From Rikenellaceae bacterium (GTDB lineage: Bacteria; Bacteroidota; Bacteroidia; Bacteroidales; Rikenellaceae), in the NCBI GenBank assembly GCA_015060045.1, contig SUZH01000006.1:1-53353 (forward strand): 53,353 nucleotides of DNA. Direction: 5' to 3'. This document shows positions 1 to 8,209 of the stretch, one piece after another. Both the position numbers and the translations under genes were made by a program. The notes beneath the pieces were generated by a model. It did not search any database. It was not told the DNA's origin and saw only the letters and a program-made list of their open reading frames with translations. Numbering within the stretch: the stretch's first letter is position 1; each line of letters begins with the position of its first letter.

Positions 1-119
<119 letters not shown>

Positions 120-212
120 AAAAAAATGTTTTGTTAAATCTTTAGCTCTAATCTCAAAGGTATTGTTTGAAATCACTCTTTCGAGTGGATAAAAACTTTA
201 GCTGCTCAATAA

Positions 213-226
213 CTTCAAAGAACGTT
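213..226 (-). promoter_or_regulatory. boxA-like antitermination site in the rRNA leader
   Basis: On the minus strand this reads GTTCTTTGAAGTT, close to the boxA-like element of Bacteroidales rRNA leaders. It lies between the rRNA promoters and 16S, where an Nus-factor antitermination site is expected. The call rests on motif and position only. Confidence 0.4.
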
Positions 227-315
227 GTTCGCATATTACTATAAGAACATTTCCTATTCCGAGAGGCCTTTCGACCTCGTTTTGTTTGTCCGCTTTTTCG
301 GAGCGGAAAGTGGGG

Positions 316-347
316 CAAAGGTAAAACCTTTTTCTTAAACCACCAAA
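316..347 (-). promoter_or_regulatory. rRNA promoter P1 (nearest to 16S)
   Basis: On the minus strand there is a -33 element TTTG (344-347), a 20-bp spacer, and a -7 element TACCTTTG (316-323). This matches the Bacteroidetes housekeeping consensus TTTG-N19-21-TAnnTTTG exactly. A/T tracts lie directly upstream and may act as UP elements. Confidence 0.85.
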
Positions 348-415
348 TCTTTTTGCAAGATTTTTCAAACTTTTTTTTCAGAACGTTGCTTTCGTTTTTG
401 AGGCGAAAGCGGTTG

Positions 416-447
416 CAAAGGTAAGACAAGTTTTTCTTTTCTCCAAA
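416..447 (-). promoter_or_regulatory. rRNA promoter P2
   Basis: The minus-strand -33 TTTG (444-447) is 20 bp from the -7 TACCTTTG (416-423). The surrounding sequence, including a G/C-rich start region and an A/T-rich upstream tract, is an imperfect copy of P1 offset by exactly 100 bp, so the promoters arose by tandem duplication. Confidence 0.85.
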
Positions 448-528
448 TCTTTTTTGCAAGAATTTTCAAAAATTTTTCAGAACCCGTCTCTTTGCGCTTC
501 AGAGGTCGTTTTGATCTCAAAGCGGTTG

Positions 529-559
529 CAAAGGTAGCGACTTTTCTGATATCTGCAAA
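529..559 (-). promoter_or_regulatory. rRNA promoter P3 (distal)
   Basis: The minus-strand -33 TTTG (556-559) is 19 bp from the -7 TACCTTTG (529-536). This is the third and most diverged of the three tandem copies, 113 bp from P2. Confidence 0.8.
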
Positions 560-820
560 TTTTTTCAGCACTTTATTCAACCTAATTGCGCACTTTTATC
601 GCAATTCACTGAATATCTGCAGATTGGTATTTCTGTCATTTATAGACATTTGTGTCAAAAACATAAAATCAGACTCAAAACCCGAAAATCGGGTGCTTTA
701 TATATAAATATAGGTATATAATATATAGGCCGTACAACCACCCACGCCTATGCCGGGACACACTGTGCTTTCCTACGCAAAACCGCATCCGGACAAGAGC
801 GGCCAGGTGCAGACGGACAC
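560..820. other. Spacer between rRNA promoters and the SDR operon terminator
   Basis: The first part, to about 720, is A/T-rich and the remainder has ordinary base composition. Short open frames here and in 154-707 have no recognisable product and overlap the promoters. I see no tRNA, repeat or protein gene. Confidence 0.6.
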
Positions 821-852
821 AAAAAAAGGAGCCGCCTCAACACTGCAGCCCC
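821..852 (-). terminator. Intrinsic terminator of the SDR/CDP-glycerol operon
   Basis: On the minus strand an 8-bp stem (845-852 pairing with 828-835, with two G-U pairs) is followed by seven U residues (821-827). It begins 26 bp after the SDR stop codon and separates this operon from the rRNA promoters. Confidence 0.75.
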
Positions 853-877
853 TTTCAACGGTATGGTTCGAGCGTCT

Positions 878-1618
878 TTATCCTTTTTTCAGGCGTCCGC
901 TCTGCTCCTTATACTCGTAACTATGCAGCCCCTCGGCACGGAAATCGCGGTGATAGCGTTCCAATACCTCTCGAAAAACCTCCTCGTAACGCGGAATAAA
1001 GAGATCGTCGCGCGCGGCAAGGTGCTCCAAAATCTCCTCCGCGAGCGGCAGGGTCAGCTTGAGATCGTTCTTTCCGGCGCCAAAGGTCGTACCCTGGATC
1101 GAACCGGGCGATACGTTCAAGATGCGATTTTGCGATCCGGCCTTGATCAGCTCCACATTGACACTCTCGATAAAAACCTTCAGCGCAGCCTTCGTTGCGG
1201 CGTAGACCGAGAAGAAGGGCGAGGACATGAAGCCTGCGATGCTCACCATCACGCCGCAATAGAACGCAGCATCCTGCTCGATGCGGGTATAGAAACGTTT
1301 GATAAGACGGATGACCGAAAGCGTATTGACCTGGAACGAGCGGATGATGTGCTCCTCGTCCACCTCACGAAAAAGAGCCAACCGTCCAAATCCGGCCGTG
1401 ATAAAGAGGGTGTCGATATCGGTAAAGCGGTCGAAGAAGCTGTAATCCTCGGCCGTGAGGTCGAAAACATGGCTCGAGAACTTCGGATGTTGATAGGCAG
1501 GATCGACCGTGGCCTTATCGACAATATAGACCACCTCCACCTCCTCGCGCCCGGCCAGCGAAGTGGCGATCGCCAGTCCGATACCGTTGGCACCTCCGAC
1601 AATCAGGGCTCGTTTCAT
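878..1618 (-). CDS. SDR family NAD(P)-dependent oxidoreductase
   Basis: This 246-aa protein is a short-chain dehydrogenase/reductase. It has the N-terminal nucleotide-binding glycine motif GGANGIG (residues 8-14), a catalytic serine in SIAG (S126) and the YxxxK pair (Y139, K143). The length is normal for a classical SDR and there is no signal peptide, so it is cytoplasmic. Its ATG overlaps the TGA of the upstream cytidylyltransferase-oxidoreductase fusion by 4 bp, so the two are translationally coupled. It is the last gene of a four-gene operon that also encodes a CDP-glycerol transferase-like protein. The context suggests it reduces or oxidises the sugar or polyol that is then activated with CTP. 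The substrate cannot be read from the sequence. Confidence 0.9.
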   Translation of the reverse strand: MKRALIVGGANGIGLAIATSLAGREEVEVVYIVDKATVDPAYQHPKFSSHVFDLTAEDYSFFDRFTDIDTLFITAGFGRLALFREVDEEHIIRSFQVNTLSVIRLIKRFYTRIEQDAAFYCGVMVSIAGFMSSPFFSVYAATKAALKVFIESVNVELIKAGSQNRILNVSPGSIQGTTFGAGKNDLKLTLPLAEEILEHLAARDDLFIPRYEEVFREVLERYHRDFRAEGLHSYEYKEQSGRLKKG

Positions 1619-2961
1619 ATCTCGACGAAGTTTTGACGTTCGGTAAATTGCTGCATCAGGGCAGCCATAGCCACACTTTCGCGTTTCGTGAGACGCATCG
1701 AGTGGTAGCGATGATTATAGATGCAGGAGACAAACTCCTGAATCTCGTAACGCAGGCCCTCACCATCCCATTTGTAGAAATACTTCTTATTCTGGTTCTG
1801 GTCCTCGTAGCGCAACTCAAAGTAATCGGTCTTCCACCACGGGGCAGGGACATAGGCGTACCCCTTCGTTCCCGAGATAATGAGGTTGCCCTCGGTCTTG
1901 ACGCCCAAGCCCAATTTGAACGAGCAAACCGCCTTCGGGTAGTGGAGCACTCCCTTCGTATAGACATCTACCCCACCCTCCATGAGCGAGTAGAGTGACA
2001 TGCTTTTATACTCCGTGCCGAGCAGCTTGATGATCGGCAGCAGCGGATATGAGCCCAACTCATACATCGAGCCACCGGCTCGCGCAGGATCAAACTCGCG
2101 CAACGAACGATCGGGGAGCAACTTCGAGAGCGAGGCCTCGATATCGACCACCGTACCGATCACGCCGCTTTTGATCATCACCATCAGGTGGTTAAAGGCG
2201 GGGCAATGGGCCGTTTTGTTCGCCTCGATCAGTACCACATGCTGCTGTTCGGCCAGTGCATATAGTTCCTCGGCCTGTGTACGTTCGAGCACAAAAGGTG
2301 TTTCGCACAGGACATGCTTCTTCGCCTCGAGGGCGCGACGCGTATAGTCGTAGTGCGAATCGTGGGGTGTAGCCACGTAGACGGCATCGACCTCACGGAG
2401 CAACTCCTCGAAATCGGCACACGTGCGCAAGGCCGGATGCTCCTGCTTACAGCGCGCCATCACCGCCGGATCGTGGTCGTAAACGGCCGTTACCTCCACC
2501 CCGTTCACCGCCGGCACTTCGGTCAGGAATCGGCGGGCAATACGCCCCATGCCAACCACACCGATACGGGTCATGGGCTGGCTCTCCTCGCGCAGCATCG
2601 TCGATGAAATACCCTCCGTGCGCGGCAGATAGACTACGCGACAAAATTCATTCAGGTAGTCGAACTGCCCCTCCCAATCCGATCCGAGGGTAAAGATATC
2701 GATGTCGTATTTCTGGATGTCGTCAATCTTCTGACCGACATACTCCTCAATGATAATCTCGTCGGCAATGCCCGTGGCGCGTACCGCCTCGATGCGCTCC
2801 AACACATTGTTTCGTACGTTCAACTTACCGCGCTCACGATCAAAGCTATCGTTCGTAACACCCACGATCAGGTAGTCACCCAACGCCTTGGCGCGACGCA
2901 AGAGGTTGATATGCCCCTCGTGCAGCAGGTCGTACGTGCCGTATGTAATTACCTTTACCAT
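1615..2961 (-). CDS. Cytidylyltransferase (TagD-like) fused to Gfo/Idh/MocA oxidoreductase
   Basis: This 448-aa protein joins two complete enzymes. Residues 1-129 are a HIGH-type nucleotidyltransferase like glycerol-3-phosphate cytidylyltransferase: GTYDLLHEGH (8-17, with H14 and H17) and the signature RTEGISST (114-121). From M130 a Gfo/Idh/MocA dehydrogenase begins with a Rossmann motif GMGRIA (137-142), followed by the family's C-terminal sheet domain. The first half should make a CDP-alditol (CDP-glycerol in TagD). The second half should be an NAD(P)-dependent polyol or sugar oxidoreductase. The domain boundary carries an internal Met, so a free oxidoreductase could also be translated. 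The upstream gene ends 6 bp before it and the SDR overlaps its end. The activated product is inferred, not shown. Confidence 0.88.
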   Translation of the reverse strand: MVKVITYGTYDLLHEGHINLLRRAKALGDYLIVGVTNDSFDRERGKLNVRNNVLERIEAVRATGIADEIIIEEYVGQKIDDIQKYDIDIFTLGSDWEGQFDYLNEFCRVVYLPRTEGISSTMLREESQPMTRIGVVGMGRIARRFLTEVPAVNGVEVTAVYDHDPAVMARCKQEHPALRTCADFEELLREVDAVYVATPHDSHYDYTRRALEAKKHVLCETPFVLERTQAEELYALAEQQHVVLIEANKTAHCPAFNHLMVMIKSGVIGTVVDIEASLSKLLPDRSLREFDPARAGGSMYELGSYPLLPIIKLLGTEYKSMSLYSLMEGGVDVYTKGVLHYPKAVCSFKLGLGVKTEGNLIISGTKGYAYVPAPWWKTDYFELRYEDQNQNKKYFYKWDGEGLRYEIQEFVSCIYNHRYHSMRLTKRESVAMAALMQQFTERQNFVEI

Positions 2962-2967
2962 AATTTG

Positions 2968-4023
2968 CTATTTTTTGTGCCGCTTCACCCACCCGAAGGT
3001 CTTGATTCCGGTATAGCGACGCCACAGATTGACCTTGCGCTCGGCGGGTACACCGTGACGGCGGATATAATCGCGCGCCCCCTCCAGCATGCGGTGAGCC
3101 ACCTTCCCATCCAGGTAGGGGTCATAGTTCTCGATCACCCAACGACGCTGGCGGATCTGTTCCTCATCGTGTTGCACCTCATCGAAGGCGGCACACAACT
3201 CCGTCGGCTCCTGGATATCCTTCCAGCGAATCTCCTTGGCCGAGGCGCGCAACGTAATCACGGGTTTATCCTTGAGCAAGAACTCGTAGATGGTCGAGGA
3301 GGTATCGCTAATCATCACATCGGCCATCAGCTGATACTTAGCTACCGAGAAGTCCTCACGGTAGAGGATGTGGGGATGCTCGTCGGCCAACTGCTTGTAG
3401 GCCTCGACCCACTCGGGAGCGGTCAGCGGGTGGAGTTTGATGATCACCACCACATCGCGCTTTTCGGTCAGTTCGACCAACGCCTCGCGCATCACGGGCA
3501 GCGAGGTCAGCGACGGCGAGAAGGTCGGAGCGTAGAGGACAATCTGCTTGCGACCGCTCGCGGCTAGAATCGCCTCCCGATCTTGATCGAAGGCGTGCAG
3601 ATGTTCCTTCACCCAATCCTGGCGCGGCCAACCCGTCTCCAGCACCTCGAAGTTGCGATAACGAGCCGCCAACGCCTCAAATCCGCGCGTAAAGATCGGC
3701 CCTTGCGTAAAGTAGGCATCGAAATAGTGGCGAATGATCCAATGGCCCTTCTTCTCGCTGGCGTAGCCGTGGAAGATCTGCACCTTCACGCCGGGCAGGT
3801 AGTAGGGAACGATGTTGCCCGGGCAGAAGATCACCTCGGGCGAAAAGTCGTAGGCCTGCTGCATGTCGTGCGTCCAGCGCGAAGTTATCAACGGGAAGTC
3901 GGCAATCTTTTTACGGTGCACATACCACAACACCTCGTTGCCACCCTCACGCAGTGCCTCCTGCTCGATCGGCTGAAGGATGTCGATGGCGTACTTATTT
4001 TCACAAAACAAGAGAATCCGCAT
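2968..4023 (-). CDS. CDP-glycerol glycerophosphotransferase family protein (TagB/TagF-like)
   Basis: This roughly 351-aa cytoplasmic or peripheral protein has the hallmarks of the teichoic-acid polymerase/primase family: HGYASEKKGHW, YAPTFS, KLHP, and a C-terminal SDTSSTIYEFL segment followed by KPVI. These correspond to the nucleotide-binding GT-B fold of TagB/TagF. Family members transfer glycerol phosphate (or another alditol phosphate) from the CDP-linked form to a lipid-linked saccharide. The ATG at 4023 is preferred over a GTG two codons upstream because it opens MRILLFCENK, the usual start of such proteins. It sits 8 bp after the ArnT-like gene and 6 bp before the cytidylyltransferase fusion, which could supply its substrate. 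A Gram-negative host suggests decoration of LPS, capsule or another surface glycan rather than wall teichoic acid. Confidence 0.85.
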   Translation of the reverse strand: MRILLFCENKYAIDILQPIEQEALREGGNEVLWYVHRKKIADFPLITSRWTHDMQQAYDFSPEVIFCPGNIVPYYLPGVKVQIFHGYASEKKGHWIIRHYFDAYFTQGPIFTRGFEALAARYRNFEVLETGWPRQDWVKEHLHAFDQDREAILAASGRKQIVLYAPTFSPSLTSLPVMREALVELTEKRDVVVIIKLHPLTAPEWVEAYKQLADEHPHILYREDFSVAKYQLMADVMISDTSSTIYEFLLKDKPVITLRASAKEIRWKDIQEPTELCAAFDEVQHDEEQIRQRRWVIENYDPYLDGKVAHRMLEGARDYIRRHGVPAERKVNLWRRYTGIKTFGWVKRHKK

Positions 4024-4031
4024 AACCACAT

Positions 4032-5732
4032 TTACTTGAGGTTAAAACGATAGAGTCGGATGATATCCTTCACGTCGCACCCACGCTTCGTGCTCTCGTA
4101 GACCTGTTCGAAGGTGTAGCGCTCCAGCTGCGTGGGCAGGAACTGCTCCGCATCCTTGCGACCGATGAGCAGATAACCCGATTCGGGTTGCTCACGCTCG
4201 AAGAGCAGGACACGGTTGTCGGTATAGAAGTTCACGACATAGAAGCGCAACATATCGGCGCTGACGTAGGAGTAGATCGGCCCCTCGGGGACAAACTCGG
4301 CCACATCGGCCGCCATCTGCTTATCCGATTTTACGTTCAGTACCGTCGGCTGATAGACACCATCCAGCGCTACAAAGAGTAGCGCCACCGAGGCGATTGT
4401 CGTCACCAAGATACGGCGATAATCTCCGCTTCTGAGGACGCGCACGACCATCCAAAGGGCCAACGCAGCCGGCAACAGAATCACGATCCAGCCCCAGAAG
4501 GGGATCGAGGCCTGCTCCAGCGCCTGCACCATCGCCCAATTCTCGGCACCATGACGACCGCCGAACAACGACTCGGGAATCCACCCCATGCGCACCACTG
4601 CAAAGACAGCAAGCAACAGCAGATTCAATCCGGCCATGAGAGCGCCAAACCACTTCAGGGCGCGATTGCGGTTGCGGTACATCGAGAGCATCCATTCGGC
4701 CAGGAAGAGGGCGATGAAGGGATAGATCGGCAACAGGTAGACGCTGCGCTTGCTCTTCGGGATGCAGTAAAAGACAAAAATCACGAGGATACTCAACAGG
4801 GCAAACAGACGCGCCGGATCCATCGTGCGGAAATACTCCTTCGTGCGCTCCCACCAAGCCTTGAGGTCGAACTTCGGGCGGGCGAACTTCATCAGCGGTA
4901 GCGCCAACAACGCCAAGAGCGTATAGGGCACATAGCCGGCAATGACCGAAATAAAGTTGTACGAGATCGGATTTTCGTGCGAAGCATAGCTCATCTTACC
5001 CACAAAGCGGTGCAGGTTCTCCTCCATGACAAGTGCCATGAACTCCTCGCCACCCTGCTGATAAGCGGCCACATACCACAAGGCCGGCAGCACGCAGCTT
5101 AAACCTCCGGCCAAAGCCATCTTCCAGAAGGCACGCCAGAAGCTACCCTCACGCATCCAAAGGAAGAGGCCTCCCACCATGCACGGCAGCAGGAATCCCA
5201 CCGGGCCTTTGGTCAGTGTTGCACATCCCATCAAAAGCGCTGCCAGCCAGGGAACGCCCTTCAATCCGCGCTCCCACCAGCAATATAACGCATAGAGCGC
5301 CAGCACGATACAGGCAGTCAGGACCATATCGACGCGACAGGCAAAGCCGGCACGGTGCACCTCGAAGTTGGTCAAGGTAATGAGTCCCATCAAGAGGGCC
5401 TCCTCTTTGCCTCGACGTCGGGCGAAAAAGAGGTATCCGACCACCACCATCACGATCAGCGCCACGGCTGACGGCAAGCGGGAGCTATACTCCGACACCG
5501 CACCACCGACCACCGAGAAGAGCGTAATCATCCAGTGAAAGAAGGGAGGTTTGTAGGCCATATCACCACCGTTGTTTTCGGGCAAGATCCAGTTGCCACT
5601 CTCGAGCATCGAGTAGGCCACGATCGATTCGCGCGGTTCGCCTTTCGTATGGTAATCGGTCAGCCCCAGGAAGGGCAAAAACATCAAGCAGGCCGCCAAC
5701 AGCAGCACAAGGAAACGTTTATCGGCTTTCAT
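4032..5732 (-). CDS. ArnT-like membrane glycosyltransferase (PMT/GT39-GT83 family)
   Basis: This protein of about 566 aa has around a dozen hydrophobic segments. Its first periplasmic loop contains GEPRESIVA and YKPPFFHW, which are typical of ArnT/PMT-type transferases that use polyprenyl-phosphate sugars on the outer face of the inner membrane. The ATG at 5732 begins MKADKRFLVLLLAACLMF. The longer frame to 5762 would start at TTG inside the promoter, so it is rejected. It is the first gene of the minus operon and diverges from the LtaS-like gene. The polyprenol-phosphate sugar could come from the GtrB/Dpm1-like enzymes in this window (8210-9163, 49107-49826). The sugar and acceptor (lipid A, glycan or protein) are unknown. 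Confidence 0.87.
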   Translation of the reverse strand: MKADKRFLVLLLAACLMFLPFLGLTDYHTKGEPRESIVAYSMLESGNWILPENNGGDMAYKPPFFHWMITLFSVVGGAVSEYSSRLPSAVALIVMVVVGYLFFARRRGKEEALLMGLITLTNFEVHRAGFACRVDMVLTACIVLALYALYCWWERGLKGVPWLAALLMGCATLTKGPVGFLLPCMVGGLFLWMREGSFWRAFWKMALAGGLSCVLPALWYVAAYQQGGEEFMALVMEENLHRFVGKMSYASHENPISYNFISVIAGYVPYTLLALLALPLMKFARPKFDLKAWWERTKEYFRTMDPARLFALLSILVIFVFYCIPKSKRSVYLLPIYPFIALFLAEWMLSMYRNRNRALKWFGALMAGLNLLLLAVFAVVRMGWIPESLFGGRHGAENWAMVQALEQASIPFWGWIVILLPAALALWMVVRVLRSGDYRRILVTTIASVALLFVALDGVYQPTVLNVKSDKQMAADVAEFVPEGPIYSYVSADMLRFYVVNFYTDNRVLLFEREQPESGYLLIGRKDAEQFLPTQLERYTFEQVYESTKRGCDVKDIIRLYRFNLK

Positions 5733-5740
5733 ACACCAAC

Positions 5741-5758
5741 TTCTGATTAAAATCAGAA
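5741..5758. repeat. 8-bp perfect inverted repeat in the divergent promoter region
   Basis: TTCTGATT and AATCAGAA are separated by 2 bp. The core TCTGATTAAA recurs at 5808-5817, just ahead of the other divergent start codon. It could be an operator or a leader hairpin of the ArnT-like operon. Confidence 0.45.
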
Positions 5759-5759
5759 A

Positions 5760-5791
5760 CAATTATAAGAAAATATTACACGTCTTCCAAA
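5760..5791 (-). promoter_or_regulatory. Promoter of the ArnT-like / CDP-glycerol operon
   Basis: On the minus strand, -33 TTTG (5788-5791) is 20 bp from -7 TATAATTG (5760-5767), one mismatch from TAnnTTTG. This predicts a leader of about 20-25 nt before the ATG at 5732 and rules out the longer frame. Confidence 0.6.
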
Positions 5792-5799
5792 TTTTTGGT

Positions 5800-5807
5800 T
5801 AAATTTG
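5800..5807 (+). promoter_or_regulatory. -7 element of the LtaS-like operon
   Basis: TAAATTTG fits TAnnTTTG and lies 16 bp before the ATG at 5824. No good -33 element is visible 19-21 bp upstream. It overlaps the upstream half of the divergent promoter. Confidence 0.5.
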
Positions 5808-5823
5808 TCTGATTAAACCTACT

Positions 5824-7821
5824 ATGCAACAAGAGATCCGCTGCATGAATCGTATCCAAACAAGCCGTTTCGGCTGGGCCATGGGCTACCTGCTTTCGCT
5901 GCACGTAGCCGCCCTCGTTATCGGGGCACTCTTTCGCTTGGCGTTGTTTCTCCTGACAAGCTACGAACTACCCGAAGCGGCGCGTAACATTTCGCTTATC
6001 GCTACGGCCTTTGTCAAGGGCGTATGGTTCGACAACGTGATCGCCTGCTACCTGCTCGCCTTGCCGTTGATCGTTTTTTGGATCGCCTCGCTCTTTAACT
6101 ACTCCGCGCGCTGGCTCTACCGCGCAGTTGCCCTTTGGTTTTCGCTGCTCTACGGCCTGGTGTTCGTCATTTCGGCCGCCAATATCCCCTACTTCGAGTA
6201 CTTCTTCAAGATCATCAACTCGTCGATTTTCAATTGGTTCGGCTATGTCGGCACCACAGCAGGCATGATCTTCAGCGAAGCCTCCTACCGACTGCCGATT
6301 CTCTTGGGCACGATTGCCGTATGCGGATGGGCCTTTTTTGCCTTCCGCCTGGGGGGCTACTTCGCCCGCAGAAGCGCCTCTGCACCCACCTCGATCGGCT
6401 GGGGTAGACGTCTGGTAATTCTGTTCGTCGGAGCCCTGATGGCCGGGCTCTGCCTGCTGGGCATCCGAGGCCGCATGGGCTACAACCCGATCAAGGTCAG
6501 CCAGGCCTATTTCTGCGAAGATCCGTTCCTGAATCAGGTGGGTGTCAGCCCGATGTTCAACCTCCTGACCAGCACGCTGGACGACCGCCGCAAGGAGAAC
6601 AAGCAACTCACCCTGCTTCCCGACGAAGAGGCCCTTGCCACCGCACAACAACTGCTTGGCCGAACAGGCATTGACGGCATTTCGCCCCTCGCTCGCCGCG
6701 TCGAGCAGGAGACGGCCGCGACACGCAAAAATGTCGTCATGATCTTCATGGAGAGTATGTCGGCCCACCTGATGCAATCCTACGGACAAGAGAGGTCGCT
6801 TACCCCCTACCTGGATAGTCTTTACGGACAATCACTCACCTTCGATCGCATCTACTCGGCAGGCATCCACACCAACCACGGACTCTACTCGACCCTCTAC
6901 TCCTTCCCGACGATCATGAAGCGCAACGCCATGAAGGGGAGCGTTATTCCGCGTTACAGCGGTCTGCCGACCACCTTGCAGGAGGCGGGCTACCGCAACC
7001 TCTTCTTCATGACCCACGAGTCGCAGTACGACAACATGAACGCCTTCTTCCGCACCAACGGATTCGACGAGATCTATGCCGAGGAGAACTACCCGAAGGA
7101 GAAGATTGCCAACCACTTCGGTGTGGCCGACGACTACCTCTACGAGTACGCACTGCCGATTTTGAGTGAGCGAGCCACAAGCGGCGACCCCTTCTTTGCC
7201 GTCTTGCTCTCGATCTCGAACCACCCGCCCTACGTCATTCCGCCCTACTTCCGTCCGCGCAGCGAGCGGATCGAGGATCAGATTGTCGAATATGCCGACT
7301 GGTCGATCGCCCGTTTCATGGAGGCTGCAGCCCAAGAGCCGTGGTTTGAGGATACGATTTTCGTCCTGGTGGGCGACCACGGCAAGTTGGTCGGCACGCC
7401 TGAGTGCGAAATGCCCCAATCCTATAACCACGTACCGCTAATGATCTACGGCACAGGGATTGCGGCGACACACCATACCGAGTTTGGGGGTCAGATCGAC
7501 ATCGCGCCGACGCTGCTGCATCTGCTCGGTATCGACTACACGCAAAACAATTTTGGCATCAATTTGCTTGAGGAGCAGCGCCCTGCAATCTTCTACACGG
7601 CCGACAACCTCATTGCCGCCCGCGACGACGAACGCCTCTACATCTATTCACCCGAGACCACGCAGGAGTTCTGCTACCTAACCGACGGCGCAACGGTGCA
7701 ACGCGCGGAGTTCGATGCCTCGTTTGAGCCGCTGAAACGCTACTGCTTCGCCATGTTGCAAAGCACGGAGTGGATGGTGAGAAACCAACTGACGCTCGAC
7801 CACCCTGCACAAACCAACTAA
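5824..7821 (+). CDS. LTA synthase-like / sulfatase-fold membrane transferase
   Basis: This 665-aa protein has five N-terminal membrane segments (within about residues 15-220) followed by an extracytoplasmic alkaline-phosphatase/sulfatase-fold domain, the architecture of LtaS. Metal and nucleophile positions of the family are present: E310 in IFMES, T350 in GIHTNHG, and D518-H519 in GDHG. LtaS moves glycerol phosphate from phosphatidylglycerol, and related enzymes move phosphoethanolamine onto lipid A or glycans. The donor cannot be decided here, but the divergent operon with CDP-glycerol-type genes favours a phosphoglycerol or phospho-alditol role. An alternative Met at 5848 exists. The -7 element at 5800 allows either start. 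It is the first gene of a three-gene operon with gaps of only 3-4 bp. Confidence 0.87.
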   Translation: MQQEIRCMNRIQTSRFGWAMGYLLSLHVAALVIGALFRLALFLLTSYELPEAARNISLIATAFVKGVWFDNVIACYLLALPLIVFWIASLFNYSARWLYRAVALWFSLLYGLVFVISAANIPYFEYFFKIINSSIFNWFGYVGTTAGMIFSEASYRLPILLGTIAVCGWAFFAFRLGGYFARRSASAPTSIGWGRRLVILFVGALMAGLCLLGIRGRMGYNPIKVSQAYFCEDPFLNQVGVSPMFNLLTSTLDDRRKENKQLTLLPDEEALATAQQLLGRTGIDGISPLARRVEQETAATRKNVVMIFMESMSAHLMQSYGQERSLTPYLDSLYGQSLTFDRIYSAGIHTNHGLYSTLYSFPTIMKRNAMKGSVIPRYSGLPTTLQEAGYRNLFFMTHESQYDNMNAFFRTNGFDEIYAEENYPKEKIANHFGVADDYLYEYALPILSERATSGDPFFAVLLSISNHPPYVIPPYFRPRSERIEDQIVEYADWSIARFMEAAAQEPWFEDTIFVLVGDHGKLVGTPECEMPQSYNHVPLMIYGTGIAATHHTEFGGQIDIAPTLLHLLGIDYTQNNFGINLLEEQRPAIFYTADNLIAARDDERLYIYSPETTQEFCYLTDGATVQRAEFDASFEPLKRYCFAMLQSTEWMVRNQLTLDHPAQTN

Positions 7822-7825
7822 AGCA

Positions 7826-8206
7826 ATGGATATCAAGAAGATAATCGGTGAATTTGTCCGCTTCGGACTGGTGGGAGGGCTCTGCACGGTGTTGCACTAC
7901 GGGGTCTATTACCTCTTGCAACTCGTTATCTCGGTCAACGTGGCCTACACGATTGGTTACCTGGCAGGTTTTGTGGTCAATTTCTACCTCACTTCCTACT
8001 TCACCTTCCGCGAGGCACCCTCGTGGGGACGTCTGATCGGCATGGGAGGGGCACATGGCGTAAACTACCTGCTGCACATGGTGCTGCTCAACCTCTTCCT
8101 GGCCCTGGGCGTGCCGCCCGTCTGGGCACCGATTCCGGTCTACGCGGTAGCCATTCCGGTCAATTTTCTCTTGGTACGTTATGTCTTTAAACATAAAAAA
8201 CAGTAA
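7826..8206 (+). CDS. GtrA family membrane protein
   Basis: This 126-aa protein consists of four hydrophobic segments and begins with a FVRFGLVGG motif, typical of GtrA/DPMS-like proteins. These small proteins help move polyprenyl-phosphate-linked sugars across the inner membrane or anchor the synthase. It lies 4 bp after the LtaS-like gene and 3 bp before a GtrB-like glycosyltransferase. A GtrA-GtrB pair makes and flips an undecaprenyl-phosphate sugar for use by a periplasmic transferase. The ArnT-like protein encoded divergently is a candidate user. Length and topology are normal. Confidence 0.9.
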   Translation: MDIKKIIGEFVRFGLVGGLCTVLHYGVYYLLQLVISVNVAYTIGYLAGFVVNFYLTSYFTFREAPSWGRLIGMGGAHGVNYLLHMVLLNLFLALGVPPVWAPIPVYAVAIPVNFLLVRYVFKHKKQ

Positions 8207-8209
8207 ACG

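Noticed and set aside
154..707. Three short open frames upstream of the 16S gene
   Set aside because: They consist of Lys/Phe/Arg runs from A/T-rich promoter DNA and overlap three well-formed rRNA promoters.
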